NCBI GenBank assembly: GCA_028023455.1
Contig: JAQFVV010000183.1
Location: 1,738,001 to 1,802,000, forward strand
Length of the DNA: 64,000 bases
Reading direction: 5' to 3'
DNA from: Epiperipatus broadwayi
Lineage: Eukaryota > Onychophora > Udeonychophora > Euonychophora > Peripatidae
The notes under the pieces were generated by a model, which did not search any database, was not told where the DNA came from, and saw only the letters and a list, made by a program, of their open reading frames with translations. A program made the position numbers and the translations under genes. Shown piece by piece: positions 9,801 to 21,234 of the stretch (its first letter is position 1; each line of letters starts with the position of its first letter).

Positions 9801-10100
9801 TCTTATGCTTGCTTATAACTGTTATTAAAACATGCCAAACTTACTATAGGTATTGCCACTCACTGCAAGCTAAAGTAATCAATGGATGCCAGAAGGCTTG
9901 TGCATAAAATACCCACCTAATGCCTACTCATCCAATATCCCAGACTAGTTTCTGGCTTGTGACCTTCATCAGTGAGAAGCCTTGGATCTGAGAGCACTGC
10001 ATCTAGATCTAAGATTTTATGAACAAGCCTTCTGGCATCCATTAATTACTCTAGCTTGCAGTGAGTGGCAATACATATAGTGAGTTTTGCCTGTTTATAT
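9799..10100. mobile_element. RepA foldback element with minus-strand hammerhead
   Basis: Left half (minus sense) runs from TTTCTTATGCTTGCTTATAA through CACTGCAAGC, CATCCAATATCC and the hammerhead; right half is shorter (GATTTTATGAACAAGCC to GTGAGTTTTGCCTG). Between them lies CTTGGATCTGAGAGCACTG, an internal sequence shared with the long copy at 43.5 kb. Confidence 0.8.
9936..9978 (-). ncRNA. Hammerhead ribozyme-like motif (RepA)
   Basis: On the minus strand: TCTCA pairs with TGGGA (stem I, one G-U), CTGATGA core, stem II GGT/GCC with a CACAA loop, GAAA, ACTAGT stem III and GTC. In other copies stem II is AGC/GCT or GGC/GCC, so pairing is kept while the bases change. The A-A opposition next to the core (positions 10.1 and 11.1) is unusual. 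Confidence 0.6.
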
Positions 10101-10830
10101 ATATATATATATAAATTTACTGTCTTGGACTTATATGGCTTCTAGATCCAAAAGTGCATTAGTTTCTAATTAATGACAAGGATAAAAATCCAAATGTGGG
10201 TATAGATAGTTTATGGCATCGCCATCTTATATCAAATAATAATTATGACATAAACATGTGAATAAGATGTGGTAATTATATAATATTTTGGTGCATTATG
10301 TTAAATTTTTTAAAGATCTTGAATTTTTTTTAGATAGATTGTAATATGTACATTAAATCTATAAAGCAATCAACATATTTTTCAACTTTCTGGATATTAA
10401 AGTATAGATTTACTATTATAAAATCACATCTCCATTGGAATGAATGAGTGAGATGAATAAATGTTAAAAGTCTTCATAAAAAAAAAAATATTGTAAATGT
10501 GAACATGTTTTTGTGTGAGAGACAATCTCACAAATATTATTAAGATTATCTCAAAAACACTCTAAAGAAATAGAATATTGATTGCTTTCATTGAAAAGAT
10601 AACAATGAAGATAAAATACAATCAGATTAACGGACAATAATTTTCTATTTGTGAATATATTTGTAGTTCACAAATTAAATTGCATAGTTACTATACAAAT
10701 CATCTCTAGAATATTATTACTGTTATCATCATCATCATTGACTCAGTTTGATATATTATCTTTTTATTTTATTTATTCACTTTATTCTCTACTTTTTTTT
10801 AAAAGAAATTTTATTCTATTGCTATATTGA
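10101..10830. other. Spacer without recognised gene
   Basis: AT-rich; only simple ATC and A runs (for example ATCATCATCATC near 10726) noticed. Confidence 0.4.
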
Positions 10831-10834
10831 ATGC

Positions 10835-11092
10835 TACAAATACAAAAATGACATCAATTACATATGTATTTGAAGCAAAGTAGATCCAATCTTCTCCCAT
10901 GTTGCTCTTGTGATATAGCTTGGAGCAATTAGTCGGTTCCTCTTCATGAGTCTTTCTATTATTTGATGTATTTTAATGCTAATGTATATTCGTATATATT
11001 AATTAATTACTGTGCCATCTATGATTGGCGTAATGCTATGAATATGTACATTAAATAAAGAATTGGATTATTATTATCATCATCATCGTTTT
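10835..11092 (+). mobile_element. Possible 3' end of a non-LTR retrotransposon
   Basis: Ends with GTACATTAAATAAAG, then ATTGGATTATTATTATCATC: a polyadenylation-like signal followed by a simple ATT/ATC repeat, as in LINEs that end in short repeats. No coding piece could be read upstream. Based on tail shape only. Confidence 0.25.
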
Positions 11093-12905
11093 ATTTATCT
11101 TTTTTTCTTGAAGATGGAATGGTTACATTGTTTATAAATAGTAATGATGATATTCATATTGTCTTTTCTAAAGATAATTTTGAATTTTTTTATTCCCTTT
11201 ATTTGATATATTTTTCAAAGTTGTTTAACTTTGCTGCAGTGATCTTTTTTTATTATTAAAAAAAGGTTTCAATACCTTGACTAATTATAGCTACTTTTGT
11301 ATTCTATACTTAGACATGCCCAATCAAAATCACTGGTAAGACTGCAGTCTGTTTCTTTCATAACAAACATACTCAGGTTTATTATAAAATACATTTTTTA
11401 ACAAGTTTGCTGTTGCTGAAGTCCATTACATGCCCAATCCATTGAGGAAATGCCTTCACATAGTACATTCAATAGGAATTTTATGGCTGAATTTAATATA
11501 ATATATTTGGCCAAACAACATTTCTATATGCAACAGATTTAATTGAGATAATTATATTACTATGATCCCATACTCTATCTTTTAACATGTTCAAATCATC
11601 ATCAACACGTTGAAGCCCATGTTGCATCTCAATATTTAGGTCTGCCTTTCTAAGAATACCTATTTCAAGATTTGCCTTTTTAAGAATACCTGTTTCAAAA
11701 TTAATTTATAGACAATGAATTGTCATCTATAAATTTTATTTTCATAACCATTATTTTTTTTAATCTATTTGGTATATTTTTATATAAAATTGTCTATTTT
11801 GAGCCATCAATGATATTAATTACCTTTTTTACTTGTTTGATTCTATATTCACATGTTAACAATTTAAACACATTCGCTATATATCTTGAATAACAGTAGC
11901 AAAAATAAAAACATTTACGAAAAATTTTACGCAATTTATACATATAAAAGATAATATTTTTGCTGTATTTCTTTAGATTTTCTCATTTGTTTTAATTATT
12001 TGAATTTTAATACAATCATTTATTTTAATGTGATTTTATCCGTAATTGATTTTTTTCTTACTTTGCTTCTCTTATCTCCTAATAATAGACGCATCATTCG
12101 TTTTCGCATATGTCTTTCTATCACTTTTTTAAAATCATTTTTATTTGATAAAGGAAATGAATCATGCTTCGTGCCTTGATTAAAAGATTTTACTAGCAAA
12201 ATAAATGAATAGAAAGATTTTTTTATTTTATTTGCTTAGGTGAAGTACAATAATCTACCAAAAAGATTAATTTCGTTTTTAGGATTATTTGAAGTCTTAT
12301 TATTCTGAAATTTTATTTTTCTTTAAGTACTATAACTCAGAAATAGTAATTATAAATCATTATTAATAATCCGGAATATTATTACTAATAGAATATCTTA
12401 AGTTTCAAATTGATAAGACAAAATATACTTACCTAAAAAATAATAATCGAAAGTTTTATTGTTTGAGAATTCACAAGAAGTCCCAGAATCAGAGTGGCGA
12501 AGTTATGTCATTATCAATGGGCCTTGAACTTATCTGCCACCCTATCATTGTATCGAAACCACCCCAGAAGGTTTGTATATTAAAATCTGCAAATATTACA
12601 ATTTTTTATTTAGTTAAGTAAATCATAATACATCCTATCCCATCCTGTTTTTATTACCATAATTATAGTCATAAATCCCATATGCCGATACAATCCTGAG
12701 ATAAAGTGATAGGCCGTTTAATTATTTTATAGACGTTTAAGTCTGTATAAGAAGAAAATATAAAAAACTAAATTAAGAAAAATGTTGTCTCCGATCCCAA
12801 ACTCATTTTTGTCTATATATCATACCATTTTTATTGTTATCATAAACACCTCCATATTTTCCCATTCTTTTTAAATTCATATAAATAAAGATATAATAAA
12901 AGATA
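11093..12905. other. Spacer without recognised gene
   Basis: A small direct duplication (CTTTCTAAGAATACC and CTTTTTAAGAATACC, 11645-11690) is the only structure noticed. Confidence 0.4.
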
Positions 12906-12913
12906 AATGACCC

Positions 12914-12953
12914 CCAAGATGCATTTCGTGCTAAACCAGCACTTATCAGTTGG
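12914..12953 (-). ncRNA. Hammerhead ribozyme-like motif (RepB fragment)
   Basis: The cleanest fold in the window. On the minus strand: stem I CCAA/TTGG, core CTGATAA (one change from CTGATGA), stem II GTGCT/AGCAC with loop GGTTT and a proper G-C closing pair, GAA, palindromic stem III ATGCAT and C at the cleavage site. Compared with the 34.2-kb copy, stem III has changed from ATACGTAT to ATGCAT yet remains self-complementary. The rest of RepB is not recognisable here. Confidence 0.65.
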
Positions 12954-12959
12954 CCCAGG

Positions 12960-13690
12960 TCACTATCTCTCATATATATCTCTATTATATACAAAGTATT
13001 TATCTAGAGTAAATTGTTACATTTTCCTTTACCATTGTCAACTCCCTCCACTAACAACTTAGATGCCATCCATTTCAGATAAATACACTAATGATTATTA
13101 CTAATCATTTTCGAAACTAGAGATTATCTCTAGCACAGATATAAACTTTAAACCTCAGTTAAAGATTAATACATCTGATTTTTTAAATTTACACATAGAG
13201 ATATAGGTACATTTTAATAAATTAATGTGCAGATACTGTGATTCCAAAACATTACAAATCGGTGAATATAGGGAGGGCTGATTTTTTTTCAATGTTTTGA
13301 ACAACTGTGTAAAAATTATTTCTATTAATGTTCCAGAGTGAGTAACAATTGTATATGTGCCTAATTTTTGTCTTGAGAATTTTTAGATATTAGAATATTG
13401 TAACTAATATCATTTGATTTGAATTGGTTTTCTATTTCTGTACAGTCTCTTAGTTCTATCGTTAAACATATTTATAAGATTGGCAATATTACCAGAGTAA
13501 TCCTTTAATTTTTTTTATTTAATATATGTATGAGGTGTGATAATGTAATTCCTGGAATGCACCTTCATAAAATATACATGTGGAAGTGAACACTAGTGGC
13601 TATTGTCACCTTCAAAATAATTCCCATGTGCATCTATACACTAATTAAAATGGTGTCCTTATTTGTAAAAGTATACCTAAAACTCATTTT
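12960..13690. other. Spacer without recognised gene
   Basis: No open frame or family repeat noticed. ATGAGGTGTGATAATGTAAT near 13530 and its partial complement near 14115-14140 (AATTGTCACACCTCAT) may be inverted ends of an element containing SINE-1. Confidence 0.35.
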
Positions 13691-13706
13691 CAAAAATACA
13701 GTTGAG

Positions 13707-13815
13707 TTGTCTTGCATTGTTAGCCAAGAAGTATCGCAGCCACCATGCAAGCAAGTAGTTGGTTGCAGATGGTTGTGGGTTCACATCCCAGCCGATGCTA
13801 TGACATATGAAAAAA
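13707..13815 (+). mobile_element. SINE-1 copy (long-variable-arm subfamily)
   Basis: Starts GTCTTGCATTGTTAGCC and ends CCGATGCTATGACATATG plus an A run. It has the longer TTGGTTGCAGATGG insert before the B box GGTTCACATCC, shared with the copies at 44.4 and 52.4 kb. AATACAGTTGAGT (13694-13706) and AATACTGTTGAGT (13818-13830) are near-identical target duplications. Confidence 0.85.
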
Positions 13816-13830
13816 AAAATACTGTTGAGT

Positions 13831-14231
13831 AACTATCTCATATTCTTTTGGATACTAGTTATAATGAAAAAATATTTGTCCTTTCAGCACAGTTTTCAAT
13901 TTTGGAAATAACAAAAACCACAGGGAGATAAGTCAGTTGGATGGCCTGAAGGGTTTAGTTGAAAAATTGATTTTTCAAACAAAAGTTTGTATATATAGAT
14001 ATTTATTGTCTTTTCAATAGCTAACTAACAATTAACTCTATCAGCTTAAAGTTTACAGATGTTAGCTTATGATTTCAATATAATTAAGTCATGGGTGATG
14101 TCACATATCTATTCCAGAAATTAAATTGTCACACCTCATATAAGTTGTCTATAGAGATGTTGTGACATAATGGTAATGCATCCACATGTTGTCTCTATAA
14201 CCTGGGCTAAGTAAAACTTTAAATTATATTG
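13831..14231. other. Spacer between two opposed SINE-1 copies
   Basis: No gene seen. The two flanking SINE-1 copies face each other and are about 420 bp apart. Confidence 0.4.
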
Positions 14232-14335
14232 GGTTTTTTTCAAGTGTCATAGCATTAGCCGGGATGCAAACCCACAACCCAGGCAACTGCTTGTAAGGCA
14301 GTTGTGCTGACCTCTTGACCACCAATGCAAGACAT
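14232..14335 (-). mobile_element. SINE-1 copy
   Basis: Complement of the SINE-1 body: GTCATAGCATTAGCCGGGA at the left end and GACCACCAATGCAAGAC at the right. TTATATTG at 14224-14231 and 14336-14343 flanks it as an 8-bp target duplication. Confidence 0.85.
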
Positions 14336-14343
14336 TTATATTG

Positions 14344-14601
14344 TAGTTTCAATTAAACATAGCATATTTTTCAAATATCTGCTTTAGTCCAATGCTGCTA
14401 TTATTTAACAGTAGTTAAGATAATGAGTGCCAAGCTGTTCTTAAGTAGAAGATGAAATAAGATGGTAAAATTATTCATACTCTCATGATGTGATAATTGG
14501 AAAGATTAATAAAGCATTGTCTTTTTCCGCAGTATCTCTCTGTGGGTTTTGAATAAGCTTTTGTTCTGTCATGACCTATTCAAAGTTTATTATCCTATTA
14601 T

Positions 14602-14644
<43 letters not shown>

Positions 14645-14685
14645 ATACAAGTATATTATATAGCTAGACATAATTAGAAGGGATT
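14344..14685. other. Spacer with (AT)n microsatellite
   Basis: Pure AT dinucleotides at 14607-14643; no other structure. Confidence 0.6.
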
Positions 14686-14885
14686 TGAACTCAAATTTTC
14701 AAGATCCCTTTAGCCATCCACTCTATCTTATACAATTGATACACACAATCACACACATGTGAAAAGATAAAAGAAATCATTTATCTTTTTCACATGTTTT
14801 GTCATGTGCATCATTTGTATAAGATGGAGTGGATAACTAAAGGGAGCTTGAGCATCTGGGTTCAAATCCCTCTAATTATATTTTA
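14686..14885. mobile_element. RepB head-to-head dimer (tRNA-like parts)
   Basis: Left half (minus) begins AGGGATTTGAACTCAAATTT; right half (plus) ends CTGGGTTCAAATCCCTCTAA. The centre near 14770 is GATAAAAGAAATCATTTATC, so the two copies meet just beyond where the hammerhead cleavage site lies in full RepB units. The B-box match GGTTCAAATCC is good. No hammerhead core is left. Confidence 0.7.
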
Positions 14886-15124
14886 TGTAGGTACATATTA
14901 TTTTAAAAAATTATTTGCTGAAAATTTTGCTCCAAGGTCTAGATGTTCTAGTAAAGATGAAGAACAATTATCTAGCATTGGTTTCTGAATCATGTGCAAA
15001 TTGAGTAAGAACATGATATTTACAGAATTCTATTGCCAAGCAAAGAATTTGTACTGACCTTAAAATATATTTTTAAAGATCATAAATAAATAACTGACCA
15101 TTAATTTATTGCTATTAGTTATCT

Positions 15125-15745
15125 ACTCAATGACTGATTGTGCATTAAAATCTGACAACTCTCTCCAAGATTTCTATTTATTGTTCTTGTCTTTAGATAT
15201 TCCTAGCTATTTCTCTTTTTAAATTCTCCTTGCTCTGTGTAAATCCCTCCAGTATATCCTTTATAACTTCTCTGATCTAAACATGTGGCCATTCTCATTT
15301 CTCTACTACTTATAATTACTTAATATTTTCCTCCCTATTTATTCTCCGCAACACTTCAACATTCTAATCATATCTTTTTATTCTTTCTATTATTATTATT
15401 ATTATTTTAAAAAACATATATCACAAGACTACAATCCATTATCTTCCCATTAAAACTTTTCCTCACAATAAGAAAAAGTTACAGATAATTGATATCCTCA
15501 GATATTCTATCTAAAATAAATGTATTTGTTAAATCAAATCATAAACCTTGTAAAAATAACAAAATAACTAAATCCAGTTTAATCATTACTAGTCTCATTC
15601 TGTTATCTTTATTAGTTTTACTATCATTAAGTAGGCAAATTCCTAAATATTTAAAAGCACTAATCTGCTCTTAAGAATTTGCTCAACTGTCACTTTTAAA
15701 TGTTTATCATCTTCAGCTGTAAATTATATTTTAGATGTATGTGTG
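15125..15745 (-). pseudogene. Decayed non-LTR retrotransposon RT, C-terminal half
   Basis: Minus-strand translation in broken frames gives EQISAFKYLGICLLNDSKT near 15590-15665, the classic thumb motif (FKYLGS-I-EDG) of RTE-like reverse transcriptases, and ends with SWRELSDFN near 15150, matching the usual W-R tail. Intervening pieces such as NENGHMFRSEKL near 15280 are consistent with the GH-LR block. There are many stops and frameshifts, so it is an old relic and a different lineage from the 9.5/19/60.8-kb LINE. Confidence 0.55.
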
Positions 15746-16052
15746 AAGAAGTGATATTCTCTATATTGTGTTCCAAGCATCCCTCACATACATTGTACAT
15801 CATAAACACTTCATGGAGCAATCATGTCTGAATACATTACTAGGATATTATTGTTCTGTGAAGTGTTTGTTCTACATATTACATATTTGGTCAGCAGTAA
15901 AAATCAATTACATGCAATTAAAATTATTAGTCCCATACATCATGTTATAATAGGTCATTTTTTATACATAAGATTTGGTTACAATAGAATACTATTAATG
16001 AACTACACATGAATAGTAGTTTTCAAAATGTGTCCGACACCCACATACATGC

Positions 16053-16096
<44 letters not shown>

Positions 16097-16100
16097 CTGT
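15746..16100. other. Spacer with AT and GT microsatellites
   Basis: (AT)n then (GT)n at about 16054-16098; open frames at 15768-16012 show no domain. Confidence 0.5.
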
Positions 16101-16104
16101 GGAT

Positions 16105-16195
16105 GTTAAACTATTTAATTTACATCATATAATCATGAAAACATATATTTAATGCTTTCATGTTTATATGATGTAAAATAAAATAGTTTTGGAAT
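16105..16195. repeat. Short hairpin
   Basis: AAACTATTTAATTTACATCA at 16109-16128 pairs with TGATGTAAAATAAAATAGTTT near 16169-16189. Confidence 0.7.
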
Positions 16196-16436
16196 TAAAC
16201 TGTATGTTAGTTTTGATTAATTCCCAACTTTTGATGAAATAGCGTCTACTATTATCAATGTTAACTTTTCAAAGAAAAACTGTTAGATGTCAAATAGTAA
16301 CGAGATTGAGTGTGTGAAGTAAAAAATGACATTGAGATTAATACTCCAACACTAATCTTTCACATGACTTACCACTCACCACTCTATCTCATATCACTAA
16401 TACACTTGAACACATATACATTAAAGATAAATAATC

Positions 16437-16480
16437 ACCAATATAAGTATTTCATGCTAAACCAGCAATCATCAGTTCAT
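16437..16480 (-). ncRNA. Hammerhead-like motif (RepB, left arm)
   Basis: Minus strand: CTGATGA core intact (16469-16475), stem II TTGCT/AGCAT with loop GGTTT, GAAA, then ATACTTAT and TTGG. Stem I is broken (TGAA against TTGG). Probably inactive. Confidence 0.5.
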
Positions 16481-17141
16481 TCAGATTATTATTTCTACAC
16501 ATATATGCAATAAATGCTCAGATATATATTAAAATAGCCTATCTTCATACTTTAATTGATAGGCTTCAATACACTCCACACTCCAACTCTTCAACCATCC
16601 ATCCAATTGAAAATATGATGATGGGAATGCTCAAAGGCCACCCTGAGGCTGAGATTCTTGTCACACCCATGTTGACCTAAAGTCAATCTGACCTCTCATG
16701 TACAGAACATAATCCATTTAATACATATACAAGGGATGGGCAGACATCTCTACTATGTAATAAGTGAAATACAGGCTTACTATATACCTGTATCAATATA
16801 TGTAATATATAGGGTATATGATACAGGTGAATAATAAGCCTGCATTTCAGTTATTACATAATAGAGATGTCTGCCCATCCCTTGTATATGTATTAAATGG
16901 ATTATGCCCTGTACATGAGGCATCAGATTGACCTTAGGTCAACATGGGTGTGACAAGAATCTCGGCTTCAAGGTGGCCTTTGAGCATTCCATCATCAGAT
17001 TTTCAATTGGATGGACAGTTGAAGAGTTGGTGTGTGGAGTGGATTGAAGCCTGTCCATTAAAGTATGAACATTGGCTATCTTAATATAATATATATATAT
17101 ATGAGCACTTATTGCATATATGTGTAGAGATGATAATCTGG

Positions 17142-17188
17142 ATCAACTGATAATTGCTGTTTTAGCATGAAATACGCATTTTGTTGAT
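17142..17188 (+). ncRNA. Hammerhead-like motif (RepB, right arm)
   Basis: ATCAA (17142-17146) and TTGAT (17184-17188) are complementary; the core is CTGATAA; stem II TTGCT/AGCAT; GAA; ATACGCAT. Three extra bases near the cleavage site make activity doubtful. Confidence 0.45.
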
Positions 17189-17339
17189 TATTTATCTTTT
17201 CTACATATATGTGTTTAAGGGTATCAGTGATATGAAATAGAGTGGTGAGTGGTGGGTCATGTGAAAGTCTGTGCTCATATACTCTATATATTACATATAT
17301 TGATACAGGTATATAATAAGCCAGTACTTCAGTTACTAA

Positions 17340-18440
17340 TCTATTAAGTAAATGAAATACTTTCGATTCAAACCTCAAAATAAAACTTTTTTATAAAAGA
17401 CGGAGCGATCTTTTCTTTAAAAAGTTTGATCTTATGCTTTGGAGAGTATTTTATGTATTTAATATACCATTGTTGGAATATTAATCTCGATGTATTAACT
17501 TATATATATGAATATATTCGTAAAAAAAAACTTTTTTTTTATTAACATTATAATCTAAAGTGTCATAAATTCTGAAGGCAAAGCAAAAAGTTCATGCAAA
17601 TATATCAACTTCTAACCTATATTTATTAATAAAAGAAAAAGATAAGTTTATTAATTTGTAAGATTTGATTAATTGAACTAATTCTTGTATTCTGACCTGT
17701 GCTTTTGATTAATTAAAAATGACATGTGTGATTGTAGTAAGTAACTGCTTATCAGATCTTTAAAATCAGAATTAATTGATAAAATGCCTTATATTTCAAA
17801 AATGCAAGCGTATACGCCCATCTAAAGAAGTGTAATAAATAGTATTATGTTCGAGTCATCTGTATTTAGAATTATTTGAGCGTTTTAATTTTCTAAAAGA
17901 AAAACAATGTAATAATAAAAAGTTGCCCTGCGCGTAACAAATGGTAAAGAACTGGATCATGAAAATTAACTTTACTACCCAAATATCATATGACATCGAG
18001 AGTAATTCCTTGCTTTTTAAATTAATTTCTCTATAATCTATATACTATACATATAATATGCAAAACCATATAACAATGCTAAAATTATAAAATCTTACTT
18101 CTTCAAATTAAGCTCTCGAAATATAAAAACTAAAAATTCTGTTATGACACTTAGAATAACAATAGTAATAAACTTACATTGTGCATTGATAAAATTATTT
18201 GATGCATTACAGTATATTCATAGGCAATCAAATATTTAGATTTTCAGTACAAATCCTTGCAAACTTACATATTAGCTTATGTAAAAAAAAAATCCCCAAT
18301 TAATTGCTTTCAATATATATTGCTGAAATAAACTCTGTTGATCAAGTACGCAGAAGGTTTGAAATACCTCAGCATTTACACAGAAATAATAAACAAACTT
18401 TGTATATATAGTAAGTATAATAATGCCCAAGGCTAAATGG
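17340..18440. other. Spacer without recognised gene
   Basis: AT-rich with several A8-A9 runs; nothing repeated elsewhere was noticed. Confidence 0.4.
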
Positions 18441-18447
18441 GTTTATA

Positions 18448-18675
18448 AATAACCATTAGAAAACAGTCATCTCTTAGGTAATCCCAATATATATTCCAAT
18501 CAATAATCTCAAACAGTTGTCAAGGAACCTCCCTTTAACATTAAAGGTGGAAACAATAAAGTTGAAATTCCATTTTTATTGTTAAAACAAGGTTGCTTTG
18601 ACAACAGTTTGATATTGCTGATTGTTATCTATATTGGAATTGCCTAAGTGTTGACTGGTTTCTAATGGTTATATA
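18448..18675. mobile_element. MITE-like foldback, ~225 bp
   Basis: Long imperfect terminal inverted repeats: AACCATTAGAAAACAGTCA at the left is matched by TGACTGGTTTCTAATGGTT at the right, and CAAACAGTTGTCAAGGAACC by TGACAACAGTTTG. TA lies on both sides. No coding capacity; probably a Tc1/mariner-type MITE, by the TA flanks only. Confidence 0.6.
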
Positions 18676-19014
18676 TATATCTTGATTATGGTCTGTTTCA
18701 ATTTAGAGTCTGAATGTTTAACAATTTTAATGACGAACTTACAGAAGTTATGCACTAAATCTAAGATTTTATTGGTTACAAATACAAGTAGACTACCAGT
18801 ATTCGGAATTACATGAATTTGAACACTTCTATTTTCTGAGTACTTTTAGATCAGCCATATTGGTGTCACATAAATATGATCACAAACTATAATTTTCATA
18901 GCATTACCTCAGTGAGAAAATTTAATTCCCCCCAAAAAAATCAGATCAATATATGTTTATAAATATGCTCTTTAAAGATAAGTAATGCATATTGATTCTT
19001 AACTGACCATATCA

Positions 19015-20110
19015 TCATCATCACCATCATTTGTAACCATTATTGATACACATCAGGGTCAAAGTTTTTCCTAGTTTAATCTACTTTGTCCAGTTCCAAA
19101 CCTATTCTCTCCATAACATACCAGCAAACTTTCTTATTTCATTGATCCATCTCACATATGATCATTTTCTAGGTCTTTTGCAATCTCTTGGAATCCACTT
19201 TAAAATTTATGTCAATGATATCTGTTTCTTTTCTTGCCCATGTGTTTCATTTTCAATATCTTTCTTGTTACTCCTGACATACAATCTGAAGTCTTTGTAT
19301 TGTTCTTCTGTTAACTATGCAAATCTCAGGTCTATAAATAAGAACTGGTAAAGCACAGTAGAAACCTTCATTTCAAAAACATAGACATATTTCATTTTAA
19401 TCTTAGATTATTTCTATCCAAAACACTCCATCTATGTTTAATTCTATAATTAATTTCATCATTATGTTTTCATATGTAGTAATAATTAGCCCAAAGTATT
19501 TGTATACATTAGCTTGTTTTTTAATTATCTATCTTTATTTTTTCTTCAGAGAAAATCTATTCAACATTACTGTATAGTATTTTTTAGCATTTATCTTTAA
19601 GTCTACTTTTTTTATTTACATCTGATAACTCCTGCAACACTCTCTAAAGTGCTGAAACATTGCCTGCAAAATATAGATGATTTAAATAATCTCCATTTAC
19701 TTTTATTTCCTTAGCTTCCCATTTTAATCCACAAAATAATTCTTGTAAAACTGCAGGAAAAATTTTGGAGATATGGAATCACTTTGGATGTATAAAATCA
19801 CACTGGTATACTATCTTCTCTATATTAATATTCTAGTATCACAATGTAATTAATCTTTGCTGCTGCATTTTGATATTCTTCAGACTATGACCATGTCTTG
19901 GATCTATATCTTGATTATCCAATGCTTTAATTCTTTAAACATACTTATAGAATCAAATAATTTTTTATAATCAACAAATTTAGAACATAATGTAACTCAT
20001 ATTCTTTGGAATTTTCTATAACTTCTCTCAAAACTTGGATATAATCTATTATGCTAAAATCATTTTTAATTCATTTCAATCTTCTATGATAGCTTTAAAA
20101 TGGTGTTTGG
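19015..20110 (-). pseudogene. Decayed non-LTR retrotransposon reverse transcriptase
   Basis: On the minus strand, broken frames preserve RT landmarks in order: FSIIDYIQVLREVIENSKEY (about 20040-20100), FVDYKKLFDSI (RT block with the first catalytic D, near 19970), SDSISPKFFPAVLQELF (near 19750-19800), EIKVNGDYLNHLYFAGN (near 19680; the expected FADD has become FAGN), NVYKYFGLIIT, LPVLIYRPEICIVNRRTIQ and, near 19140, YVRWINEIRK. A run of GATGATGATGATAT follows. Numerous stops and a lost active-site aspartate show it is dead. Same lineage as the ends at 9.5, 22.6 and 60.8 kb. Confidence 0.8.
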
Positions 20111-20114
20111 CCTA

Positions 20115-20465
20115 ATCAAAAACATTTGTGCTTCTATATAAAATCACCACAATAAGGACATTTGGGGGCATAAACTTGAATAATTTGCATTTGATATCTT
20201 CCATTAATTTGAAACCTAATCTTGCCATTGTGTTTAATATACTATTGATAACTACAATATTGTTCTTTCACTTTTTATTTGTAATAAATCCCACTTATTT
20301 GGTGCTTCTAATGTTTATGCCTTTGCAGTAAAATACATGTCCAGTTTTGAAATCAATTGTCTCTTCACTTTGTGTTCTAATTTCTCAAGGTGTAAATATG
20401 TCCCATTTAATAACAAACCATTCTTTCAGTTTGTGCAATCTTCCTTCAGTTGAAAATGATTTGCA
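20115..20465 (-). pseudogene. Endonuclease-domain remnant of the same retrotransposon
   Basis: Minus-strand translation gives RLHKLKEWFVIKWDIFT (20400-20450), GHVFYCKGINIRSTK, VGFITNKKWKNNIVVI and ARLGFKLMEDIKCKLFK. This matches the middle of the apurinic-type endonuclease of RTE/jockey-like ORFs (GVGFIVNK, then R---L-L---K---I--YAPT). The remainder of the endonuclease and the linker to RT are missing, so the two pieces were joined by an internal deletion near 20110. Confidence 0.65.

Positions 20466-21234
<769 letters not shown>

Larger units (their letters stand above)
16322..17335. mobile_element. RepB inverted dimer, ~1-kb palindrome
   Basis: Two nearly full RepB units on opposite strands meet near 16805. 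Shared blocks in inverse order include the tRNA-like outer ends, the hammerhead region, CCATCCAATTGAAAAT (about 16600) with ATTTTCAATTGGATGG (about 17000), and GGATGGGCAGACATCTC with its complement. The sequence GATACAGGT followed by ATAATAAGCC occurs at 16820 and again at 17302, showing that a unit of about 482 bp is followed by the start of the next unit. That points to a tandem parent molecule. No protein is encoded; the 89-codon frame here is incidental. Confidence 0.8.

Noticed and set aside
11400-11650. Possible coding exon
   Set aside because: Slightly higher GC with phrases such as CATGCCCAATCCATTGAGGA, but no frame stays open and no motif was recognised.
17109-17378. 89-codon minus-strand frame
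   Set aside because: Lies antisense across the RepB palindrome, and its mirror-image sequence also occurs in the other arm.
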